Of a DNA stretch of 45,074 nucleotides, positions 38,820-45,074 are shown one piece after another. Where the stretch lies: the NCBI GenBank assembly GCA_947630555.1, contig CANRIA010000017.1, positions 1 to 45,074 of the forward strand, given 5' to 3'. Numbering within the stretch: the stretch's first letter is position 1; every line of letters starts with the position of its first letter. A program made the position numbers and the translations under genes. Origin of the DNA: an uncultured Clostridia bacterium. Its GTDB lineage: Bacteria; Bacillota; Clostridia; Oscillospirales; Ruminococcaceae. Under the pieces are notes generated by a model. It saw nothing but the letters and a program-made list of their open reading frames with translations, did no database searches and was not told the DNA's origin.

Positions 38820-39659
38820 TTAAAGATCCGGCTGCAGCTGCATATTTGCATAAGCTTTTATCATTTCGGGTGTCGAGGTATAGTAGCGCACGCCCTTGTT
38901 TACCTTTGCTATCTGCGCCATATCTTCCTCGGTAAGCTCAAAATCAAAAATATCGAAATTATCACGAATATGCGCAGGATTTTTTGAACCCGGTATAACA
39001 ACGTTGCCGCTCTGAATATGCCAGCGAAGAATGATCTGCGCATTTGTCTTGCCGTACTTCTTTGCAAGCTCTCCGAAAACAGGCTGCTCTATAAGCGTTT
39101 TGTCGCCGTGACCCAGAGGATACCACGCCATAAGACCCATATTAGTTTCGGAAAGTATCTTTTTCAGTTCGGTCTGCGGATAATACGGGTGTGCCTCGAC
39201 CTGTACCACCTGAGGAGCTATCTCCATTGTTTGTATTGCCTCACGCAGCATATCATCGGGGAAGTTGGAAAGACCTATCGCCTTTACTTTGCCCTCTTTT
39301 ACAGCTTTTTCGATGTTCTTGTAACCTGCGCGCCAGTTATCTGTGGGCTGGTGCAAAAACAGCAGATCGATATAATCCGTGCCAAGACGGGCAAGTGTTT
39401 CGTCAACTGCCGTATCCTTTTCATATACCGTAGGCCACAGCTTTGTCACAAGAAAAATATCCTCACGCGCAACACCGCTGTTTTTTATTCCGCGGCCTGT
39501 TCCGCTTTCGTTCATATAGCCGTTTGCGGTGTCTATAAGGCGCACACCACTGCGAAGCGCGCTCTCAACAGCCGCCTGAGCCTCGTCAGGTGACATCATA
39601 AACACGCCGATACCTGCCATAGGCATTTTTAATCCGTTATTCAGTGTTAAATATTCCAT
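38820..39659 (-). CDS. Aldo/keto reductase (AKR5-like), paralogue
   Basis: A 279-residue reductase. The tetrad is in VRLIDTANGYMNE, FLVTKLWP and LLFLHQPTD, and the cofactor motif is NVVIPGSKNPAHIRDN. The ATG at 39659 follows AAGGAGG; the longer ORF extends into the promoter. It is the first gene of the transcript 39659-34992 and sits behind a promoter sharing a long element with the one at 43884-43951. Confidence 0.94.
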   Translation of the reverse strand: MEYLTLNNGLKMPMAGIGVFMMSPDEAQAAVESALRSGVRLIDTANGYMNESGTGRGIKNSGVAREDIFLVTKLWPTVYEKDTAVDETLARLGTDYIDLLFLHQPTDNWRAGYKNIEKAVKEGKVKAIGLSNFPDDMLREAIQTMEIAPQVVQVEAHPYYPQTELKKILSETNMGLMAWYPLGHGDKTLIEQPVFGELAKKYGKTNAQIILRWHIQSGNVVIPGSKNPAHIRDNFDIFDFELTEEDMAQIAKVNKGVRYYTSTPEMIKAYANMQLQPDL

Positions 39660-39690
39660 AAAAGTTCCTCCTTGATATTTTGTTATCTTT

Positions 39691-39758
39691 ATTTTATCAC
39701 GCAACAAGTGCAAAGAGAAGTCTCAATTGGTTCATCAGTTATAACTTATAGTTTTAAC
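39691..39758 (-). promoter_or_regulatory. LysR-type activated promoter, copy A
   Basis: Reading the minus strand: GTTAAAAC, five bases, GTTATAAC, TGATGAACC, then GAGACTTCTC, 18 bases, TAAAAT. Positions 39715-39745 match 28 of 31 bases at 43908-43938, with the same 18-base distance to the -10. The -35 (TTCTCT) is poor, as expected for an activator-dependent promoter. The upstream half-site overlaps the stop of the preceding gene. Confidence 0.68.
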
Positions 39759-40740
39759 CAAGTATTTTCGCACCTCCGAACACATCGGACATCTCCATGT
39801 GATTGAGTGCGCAGTCTATATGCGCCAGTTCTTCCGGTGATAGCTCTATATCCGCCGCGCCTGCATTTTCTATAAGCCGCTCCGACTTTCTCGTGCCGGG
39901 TATAGCTGCAAGATTTTTATGCTTGCAAAGCATCCACGCGAGAGAGATCTGCGCCGGGGTAGCGTGTTTTTCATCTGCAACTTTCTGCAAAAGCGCAAGC
40001 AGATCTTGATTTTTGGCTATTCCTTCGGCAGTAAACTGCGGCATTCTGCTGCGGTAATCGTCGCTTGTAAATTTGTCGTTTTGGTCGTACTTAGCTGAGA
40101 GCAGACCGTTTGCAAGCGGCGAAAACGCCACATAGCCTATGTGCAGCTCATCGAGTGTACCAAACAGTTTCTCGTGCCAACGCGCCATCATAGAATAACG
40201 GTTTTGCACCGCTGTTACAGGGCATACGGCGTGGGCGCGGCGAAGATATTCCTCTGTCGCTTCGGAAATTCCCCAAAAGCGTATTTTGCCCTCTTTTATA
40301 AGCTCTGCCATAGTTTCCGCGACTGTCTCAGGCTCAACGTCCGGGTCGATACGGTGCTGATAGTAAAGGTCAATATAGTCCGTTCCAAGCCGTTTCAGAC
40401 TGCCCTCTACAGATCGGCAGATCGTTTCGGGGCGTGAATCGGTCAGCAGACCGTCAGGAGCGTGCTTCACCCCGAATTTTGTGGCAATGACCACCTTATC
40501 ACGGTACGGTTTCAGAGCAGCGCCCACCAACTCTTCGTTATATGCAACAGTTGCATCGGGAAGAATGCCCGTGTAACATTCCGCGGTATCGAACATTGTG
40601 TAACCCAGCTCTACCGCCTCGTGAATGAGCCTTGTCATCTCTTTTATATCGGACGGCGCACCGAAAGCGTGTGTCATGCCCATGCAGCCAAGACTGACGG
40701 CAGATACGGTCAATTCTTTTCCCAGAACTCTGTATTTCAT
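39754..40740 (-). CDS. Aldo/keto reductase (AKR13-like)
   Basis: A 328-residue reductase of the longer bacterial AKR type. The tetrad is Asp and Tyr in TMFDTAECYTG, Lys in VIATKFGV and His in LYYQHRIDPD; the cofactor motif is AAIPGTRKSERLIENAGA. It starts MKYRVLGKELTVSAVSLGCMGM with GGAG upstream. It is about as close to the reductase at 2342-3352 as to its neighbours. Last gene of the upstream flavodoxin transcript. Confidence 0.94.
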   Translation of the reverse strand: MKYRVLGKELTVSAVSLGCMGMTHAFGAPSDIKEMTRLIHEAVELGYTMFDTAECYTGILPDATVAYNEELVGAALKPYRDKVVIATKFGVKHAPDGLLTDSRPETICRSVEGSLKRLGTDYIDLYYQHRIDPDVEPETVAETMAELIKEGKIRFWGISEATEEYLRRAHAVCPVTAVQNRYSMMARWHEKLFGTLDELHIGYVAFSPLANGLLSAKYDQNDKFTSDDYRSRMPQFTAEGIAKNQDLLALLQKVADEKHATPAQISLAWMLCKHKNLAAIPGTRKSERLIENAGAADIELSPEELAHIDCALNHMEMSDVFGGAKILG

Positions 40741-40756
40741 ATTATCATCTCCAAAA

Positions 40757-41521
40757 TTATTTACCAAACAGCCAGCCCATAATATCCCCGTCATACGCTG
40801 CAAGACCACCGCCGCCGTGTTCGTTATCTATCCCGCGGTCGGTAAAATATTTATGCTCTTTTACATCGAGCGTGACAAGCTGCGAAATTTCGTTGTCTGT
40901 TAGTCCTTGCCAGCGGTATATATCAGTAAGTTTTTCATAAAACTCTTTTGACGGCTCAGAACCGTAATACTCGTCATTTTCGCCGACAAAAATATACACG
41001 GGAGTGCGGCTTTGAACAAGCGTTTCAACATCGCCGTCCCACTGCGAACTTACATGAAGATACGCCGTAAACAGATCGGGTCGCTTGCCCATAACTATCG
41101 ACATTGTTTCTCCGCCGCCCGAATAGCCGTTAGCATAGACTTTTGTACTGTCAATATTGTAACTGTCCAAAAAATATTCCAAAAGCGCAATGGTCTGATC
41201 GGCAGAAGTCTCGCCCCAGTCGGAAAGCTGCGGAGCAACAATTATCATCTTTTCGTTGTACTTTTGCGCCTCAAAGGCGAACGCCTCGGCTTTCAAATTT
41301 TGCGCCACACCCTGAAAATACAGACCCTCATAACCCGGCAAAGTGAAGTACAGCGCATAACTCTCGCTGCCGTCATAGCTTTCGGGGATATAGACGTTGT
41401 AATGAATATCGCCGTCGGACGGCGAATGATAAACATTGTCTATAACAAAGCCGTTATAAGTTTCGGTCCCGGCTTCAACCATGCCGTCGGGACCTGTTAT
41501 AGCCCCAAGCTGTCGACCCAT
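40757..41521 (-). CDS. Alpha/beta hydrolase, N-terminally truncated secreted form
   Basis: A 254-residue esterase/peptidase-like hydrolase. IHYNVYIPESYDGSESYALYFTLPGYEG, the nucleophile elbow NGYSGGGET and a likely catalytic His in DNEHGGGGLAAYDGDI are visible. Relatives with such a start (GPDGMVEAGTETYNGFVIDN) usually carry a signal peptide before it; none is present here. The ORF begins inside the end of the flavodoxin gene (25-bp overlap) without its own ribosome binding site. Loss of DNA between the two genes could explain this, leaving a cytoplasmic or dead enzyme. Confidence 0.75.
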   Translation of the reverse strand: MGRQLGAITGPDGMVEAGTETYNGFVIDNVYHSPSDGDIHYNVYIPESYDGSESYALYFTLPGYEGLYFQGVAQNLKAEAFAFEAQKYNEKMIIVAPQLSDWGETSADQTIALLEYFLDSYNIDSTKVYANGYSGGGETMSIVMGKRPDLFTAYLHVSSQWDGDVETLVQSRTPVYIFVGENDEYYGSEPSKEFYEKLTDIYRWQGLTDNEISQLVTLDVKEHKYFTDRGIDNEHGGGGLAAYDGDIMGWLFGK

Positions 41522-42153
41522 TCCTTTACTTCGCTTTCGTCCGCTCTTGACTGAAAACGCTGACCGTCAAGCCAGTTGCCCGTGCCTGCCTCATCGGCAA
41601 GAAGTTTGCCGCTTTCGCCAAGACCCGAAGTAGAAGATGTGCAGAACGGAATAACCGTTTTATCCGAAAAATCGTTTGACTTGACAAAAGTGTCGGTAGG
41701 CCACGCGGCTATTCCCCACCAAATGGGGTATCCTATAAAAACTGTGTCATAATCTTCCCAGTTTTCTACCGTGGTCGTGGTAAGCTCAACGTCGCGCAAA
41801 GACTCATCATCATGCTCGCGAGAAACACGGCTGTCGGGATCTGTCCAGTCAAGGTTGTCGCTTGTGTAAGGCTCTGTAGGCGTGATCTCGAAAAGATCTG
41901 CGCCAGTCGCCGAAACGATATAGTCTGCAATGGCTTTTGTATTTCCCGAAGCCGAGTAGACCACAACAAGCGTTTTGCCGCCTGCTGAAGTATTCGGGTT
42001 TTGCGTGCTTTCAGATGAAGATGCGGCTTCCGAAGATGAGGTGTTCTGTCCGTTATTTTGTACAGTGCTGTCGGCGCTTTCGTCAGAACTGCCGCACGAT
42101 GTAACACCGAGCATAAGCATTGCCGTTAAAATTCCTGCAAATATTTTTTTCAT
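41497..42153 (-). CDS. Lipid-anchored flavodoxin
   Basis: A 218-residue flavodoxin-fold protein with a signal peptide and lipobox LGVTSC (Cys20), then a Ser/Thr/Asn-rich tether (21-58). The FMN phosphate loop is VVYSASGNTKAIAD, and FIGYPIWWGIAAWP and CTSSTSGLGESG are the isoalloxazine loops. Classical flavodoxins are cytoplasmic; a lipoprotein form would sit outside the membrane. The overlapping hydrolase downstream suggests a possible junction at its 3' end, but the flavodoxin itself looks complete (ends KEWVDSLGL). Confidence 0.9.
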   Translation of the reverse strand: MKKIFAGILTAMLMLGVTSCGSSDESADSTVQNNGQNTSSSEAASSSESTQNPNTSAGGKTLVVVYSASGNTKAIADYIVSATGADLFEITPTEPYTSDNLDWTDPDSRVSREHDDESLRDVELTTTTVENWEDYDTVFIGYPIWWGIAAWPTDTFVKSNDFSDKTVIPFCTSSTSGLGESGKLLADEAGTGNWLDGQRFQSRADESEVKEWVDSLGL

Positions 42154-42178
42154 TTTAATACTCTCCTTTTATAGTTTT

Positions 42179-42811
42179 TCAAAACTTCGCAGCCCATTCT
42201 TTGACTTCATTTTCTGAGTCTGCGACTTTGTTGCCGTTTATTGAAATTGCCTCGTCCGTCTTAACGTCAGAATTTGGTGCAAGCTCTTTCACGCGGTCAA
42301 GGCTGTTTGCGCCGTTAGAGCTGCCGTTGTGTGAGAAAAACGGTATTATAGTCTTTCCGCTGAGGTCGTATTCCTCTAAAAACGACCACACAGGCATAGG
42401 CAGGTCGTACCACCAGACGGGAAAGCCCAGAAAGATAGTATCATACTTTGCCATAATTTCCTCGTCAATATGCTCTGCAAGTTCAGGGCGTATGCCGTTG
42501 TCAAGCTCTGACTTTGCTCTGTCTGCGCAAGCCTGATAGTCGCTGCCATAGTCGTCGGCAGGCACAATGCGAAAAATATCAGCACCCTTTTCCTCGGCTA
42601 TCCACCTTGCCATTTTCTGACCGTTGCCCGACCATGAAAAATACACCACAAGCGTGTTGCTGTTGCCTTGCGGCGCGGCTTCCGGGTCGTTATCTATACC
42701 CACATGAGAGCCGCCGATCAGCTTGAATACCGCAAACACCGCAGCAGCGATCACCACAAGTATTACCGCAATGATAATGATTATTTTCTTTTTGCTTTTT
42801 GTCTTGTCCAT
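42179..42811 (-). CDS. Membrane-anchored flavodoxin
   Basis: A 210-residue protein with a lysine-rich N-terminus and one membrane helix (about 9-32: IIIIIAVILVVIAAAVFAVF), then a flavodoxin domain: VVYFSWSGNGQKMARW (phosphate loop), FLGFPVWWYDLPMPVW and PFFSHNGSSNGANSLDRV. The positive-inside rule places the flavodoxin domain outside the cell. It lies 25 bp upstream of a second, lipidated flavodoxin. The two probably serve as extracytoplasmic one-electron carriers; the donor is unknown. Confidence 0.9.
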   Translation of the reverse strand: MDKTKSKKKIIIIIAVILVVIAAAVFAVFKLIGGSHVGIDNDPEAAPQGNSNTLVVYFSWSGNGQKMARWIAEEKGADIFRIVPADDYGSDYQACADRAKSELDNGIRPELAEHIDEEIMAKYDTIFLGFPVWWYDLPMPVWSFLEEYDLSGKTIIPFFSHNGSSNGANSLDRVKELAPNSDVKTDEAISINGNKVADSENEVKEWAAKF

Positions 42812-42828
42812 TTAAAATCCCCCTTAAA

Positions 42829-43845
42829 TTATTCTTTCATTTGCTTTTCCCAAAATGAAACTGCATCGTTTATCCAGCCTTCAGCGACTGTACCCGTGCC
42901 AAGCCCGAAGCCGTGAGAAAGCCCCTTGTATGCGTGAAACTCGGTGGGTATGCCAAGCGCAGACATCGCTTCAAGCCGTGCCTGCATGGTGCGCCAGTTT
43001 GCTATGCCGTCGCTTGTTCCCACGCAGGAATATGTCGGTGGGTCGTCCTCGCTGTATTCGCTGTGACCGGTGTATTGAATTATGCACGCCGCAGGTTTGG
43101 GAAGCACATCTCCGCCGAAATATGCTGTGCCGTATGTACCAAGATACGCAGCCATTCTGCCGCCTGCCGAGCCGCCCCAAAGTGAGTAATCATCGGTATC
43201 AACTTCAAGTTCATCTGCATGAGAAAAAATGAAGCTTATCGCCCTTGCCAAGTCCTCGCAGGCGGTATCCCAACCGGGGCGATATATTAGCGCAAAAGCG
43301 TTGTAACCCATTTTTGAAAGCTCCAGCGCGTGCGGAAAGCTGTCGTGCATCGCTCCCACATATGCAAATCCGCCGCCGGCATTGCACACGGCAAATTTTG
43401 CGTTCGGCTCACCTTTGAAAAAGAACAGCCCTGTGTCAGCTTTGTCAGGGTCGGCAGCCTTTTCTTCATCTGTATAAATATCATAAAAGATCACATCGCC
43501 ATTGTCGGCGTGTTCTCTCATATAATTTGCTATCTCGACTGTCTTTTCGGGATCAATATTGTTATACCAAGTAAGATGCAAGTTTCCCAAAGTATCGCCG
43601 CTGTAATACCCGGTATCAACGGGAAAGATAAGTCTTCCCCAGCTGCCGAAAGACGGGTAATTTATAACATCTTCAATAGCTGTTTCGGCTGTAAACGGCT
43701 GGTATGTGCTGTCTGTTTTTTTGGACACCAAAATGCTGCTGCCCGAAGCGCTTTTGCTCACAGACTTATCTATATTTTCCTGCGCCTTACATGAAGCAAA
43801 AATAAACATCATAATTATCGCTATTCCTAGTGCTGTGCGTTTCAT
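42829..43845 (-). CDS. Lipoprotein alpha/beta hydrolase (BD-FAE/HSL-like)
   Basis: A 338-residue exported hydrolase. Signal peptide with lipobox FIFASC (Cys19). The catalytic domain has VCNAGGGFAYVGAMHD (oxyanion region, HGG-like variant), the nucleophile elbow LWGGSAGGRMAAY and the C-terminal GLSHGFGLGTG with catalytic His. It resembles carbohydrate acetyl/feruloyl esterases and hormone-sensitive-lipase relatives. First gene of the transcript 43845-39754, behind a promoter with a LysR-type element. Confidence 0.88.
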   Translation of the reverse strand: MKRTALGIAIIMMFIFASCKAQENIDKSVSKSASGSSILVSKKTDSTYQPFTAETAIEDVINYPSFGSWGRLIFPVDTGYYSGDTLGNLHLTWYNNIDPEKTVEIANYMREHADNGDVIFYDIYTDEEKAADPDKADTGLFFFKGEPNAKFAVCNAGGGFAYVGAMHDSFPHALELSKMGYNAFALIYRPGWDTACEDLARAISFIFSHADELEVDTDDYSLWGGSAGGRMAAYLGTYGTAYFGGDVLPKPAACIIQYTGHSEYSEDDPPTYSCVGTSDGIANWRTMQARLEAMSALGIPTEFHAYKGLSHGFGLGTGTVAEGWINDAVSFWEKQMKE

Positions 43846-43883
43846 ACGATTTCACCTCGCAAGAAGTGTTCCTTACTAAACTT

Positions 43884-43951
43884 ATTATACAAAAAAAGAG
43901 ACCTCATGAGAAGTCTCTTTTGGTTTATCAGTTATAACCGAAAGTTACAAC
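43884..43951 (-). promoter_or_regulatory. LysR-type activated promoter, copy B
   Basis: Minus strand: GTTGTAAC, five bases, GTTATAAC, TGATAAACC, then GAGACTTCTC, 18 bases, TATAAT. It matches copy A at 39691-39758 in sequence and spacing, with a weak -35 (TTCTCA). A GTTNNAAC-N5-GTTATAAC double site fits a LysR dimer pair; the LysR gene adjacent at 43954 is the obvious candidate. Confidence 0.68.
43891..43919 (-). terminator. Possible terminator of the LysR gene overlapping promoter B
   Basis: AAGAGAC/GTCTCTT arms with a short internal CTCATGAG palindrome, followed by TTTTTTT on the minus strand. It could end the LysR transcript, while the same DNA carries the -35 region of promoter B. Confidence 0.55.
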
Positions 43952-43953
43952 TG

Positions 43954-44850
43954 TCATATCACCTCTTTGACCGCCTGCAAAAAGCGCTCGACGGTGTGCG
44001 ACGGCTCGTTTGAATACAGCACCCCGAACGGTATACTGTGATCCCACTCAACCGGTATGACCTTTAACATCGGGTGAACGCAGTTCCAGCTTTTTATTAC
44101 GAGCAGCACGTTTTTCTCCTGCTCGCAGCGGTTGAAAATATTTATATCGTAAAAATCAAAATCAACTATCTTTATCTGCTGATGTTCGGCGGTGATCTCA
44201 TCGCGCAGCTTGTCAACATAACTGCTCCAGCCGCGGTGCATTAAAAGCAGCTGCTCGCCATGCAGATCTTCTATAGTAAGTTTATCTTTTTTCGCAAGAG
44301 GGTGGTATATTGAGACTGCGCAGCAAAGCGGCTCTTTTGCTATCTCCAGCCCCGAACAGCCGCGCACATCAAGCAGCGTATCGTCAAAAAGACCCGTCAC
44401 CACGTCAATGTTCTGACCGAGATTTTTCAGTATCTCACGCGCATTTTCGGGAGTATTCTCAAACGGCACAAGCTGAAAACTGATGTCGGAGCAATGCTCG
44501 TGTATCTTAGGCCACAGGTCTGTAAGTATCTGCGCAGGCGTTATAGGCGAAGTGCCTATTCGGATAACAGTGTTCTTTTCCAGTCCTGCATTTCTCGCGC
44601 GTCTGACTGCCTCTTCGCTGTATGAAACGATATATTTCGCATCGGTATACAGCGACTCCCCTGCTTTGGTGAGTTTCAGCCCTCGGTGAGTGCGCTCAAA
44701 AAGCTGCACGCCGACTTCGTTTTCAAGTAAATTTATCTGCTTTATAACCGCGGTCGAGGTCATGTAAAGTTCCTCAGCCGCCTTGTTGAAGCTGCCTGCT
44801 TCGGCTATGCGTATAAACGTTTCAAGATGGACATTGTTCATTTTTTTCAC
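43954..44850 (-). CDS. LysR-family transcriptional regulator of the redox cluster
   Basis: A 298-residue LysR regulator. The N-terminal helix-turn-helix contains FNKAAEELYMTSTAVIKQINLLENEVG and FERTHRGLKLTKAGESLY; the effector domain spans about 88-295, with IRIGTSPITPAQILTDLWPKI. It is codirectional with and immediately upstream of the flavodoxin/hydrolase transcript and is the likely activator of the two matching promoters (39691-39758 and 43884-43951). A TATAAT from the edge of the downstream repeat array lies about 36 bp before its start and may form its -10. Confidence 0.92.
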   Translation of the reverse strand: MKKMNNVHLETFIRIAEAGSFNKAAEELYMTSTAVIKQINLLENEVGVQLFERTHRGLKLTKAGESLYTDAKYIVSYSEEAVRRARNAGLEKNTVIRIGTSPITPAQILTDLWPKIHEHCSDISFQLVPFENTPENAREILKNLGQNIDVVTGLFDDTLLDVRGCSGLEIAKEPLCCAVSIYHPLAKKDKLTIEDLHGEQLLLMHRGWSSYVDKLRDEITAEHQQIKIVDFDFYDINIFNRCEQEKNVLLVIKSWNCVHPMLKVIPVEWDHSIPFGVLYSNEPSHTVERFLQAVKEVI

Positions 44851-44885
44851 CCTCTTTGGATCACGGTATGTTTAATGCTATTAAA

Positions 44886-45074
44886 TATTATACCATAAAA
44901 GCGAAAGCGTTATGGTATAATTGTCCGATACGTCGGGAGCAGACCTTTTGGTCTGCGTATCGACGAGGACATAAGAGTATAATAAAATCATTTGTGATTT
45001 TATTATACCATAAAAGCGAAAGCGTTATGGTATAATTGTCCGATACGTCGGGAGCAGACCTTTTGGTCTGCGTA
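44886..45074. repeat. 115-bp-period tandem repeat of hairpins, running off the window
   Basis: The unit beginning TACCATAAAAGCGAAAGCG at 44891 starts again at 45006. All 69 bases visible of the second copy are identical to the first, with five further matching bases before it. Each unit contains nested inverted repeats: TTATACCATAA/TTATGGTATAA, GCAGACC/GGTCTGC with a TTTT loop, CGATACG/CGTATCG, and AATAAAATCA/TGATTTTATT. No ORF of note. Copy number beyond the window is unknown. Confidence 0.85.

Overview
The window looks like chromosomal DNA of an anaerobic gut Firmicute (Clostridia, most likely an Oscillospiraceae/Ruminococcaceae relative). The basis is protein family make-up, very regular sigma-A promoters (nearly all with 17-bp spacers), AGGAGG-type ribosome binding sites, many GTG starts, and many rho-independent hairpins. 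No rRNA, tRNA or CRISPR array was seen.

Layout. 1-4.9 kb: AraC regulator, a carboxymuconolactone decarboxylase/cupin fusion, two GNAT acetyltransferases, an aldo/keto reductase and a DUF1848 Fe-S protein. 4.9-7.9 kb: a heavily decayed hybrid sensor kinase plus HD-GYP locus. 8.1-13.9 kb: a leucine-rich repeat protein, then an operon with a circularly permuted ATP-grasp protein, an alpha-E protein, a transglutaminase-like protease and two M14-type hydrolases (one fused to a VWA domain). That operon has a short leader with a terminator hairpin between promoter and first gene. 14-16 kb: an ABC ATPase remnant next to an 11-bp-periodic operator, and a class M sirtuin/zinc-macrodomain pair. 16.1-17.4 kb: an HxlR regulator and a methyltransferase-like protein. 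17.5-23.9 kb: a sulphur amino acid operon. 23.9-28.3 kb: a LysR regulator, then an HD hydrolase, MnmA, ThiF/MoeB-like, rhodanese and RidA genes. 28.3-29.3 kb: an AraC effector-domain remnant and the tail of a large serine recombinase. 29.4-34.8 kb: a coiled-coil exported protein, an MMPL exporter and a TetR regulator, with a hairpin-rich intergenic repeat. 35-44.9 kb: a LysR-linked redox cluster of lipid- or membrane-anchored flavodoxins, aldo/keto reductases, an iron alcohol dehydrogenase, alpha/beta hydrolases and a DUF4405 membrane protein. The window ends in a 115-bp-period tandem repeat of hairpins.

The most interesting system is the leader of the 17.5-23.9 kb operon. A 41-codon ORF with a good ribosome binding site carries consecutive Met-Met-Cys-Cys codons. 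These codons overlap the first arm of a hairpin that sequesters an antiterminator arm, and the other antiterminator arm overlaps a terminator. This has the form of ribosome-mediated attenuation sensing charged tRNA-Cys and/or tRNA-Met. The genes behind it fit: polar amino acid (cystine-type) and methionine ABC transport parts, a gamma-glutamylcysteine ligase homologue and an EgtC-like class II amidotransferase.

A second theme is gene fusion by loss of DNA. A permease is joined to an ATPase that lacks Walker A, an M14 hydrolase to a VWA domain, and a family 3 solute-binding protein to MetQ. The kinase locus carries several joins plus an in-frame stop, and other gene stubs occur. Either this strain has undergone repeated deletions or the assembly has collapsed gaps; reads across the junctions would decide.
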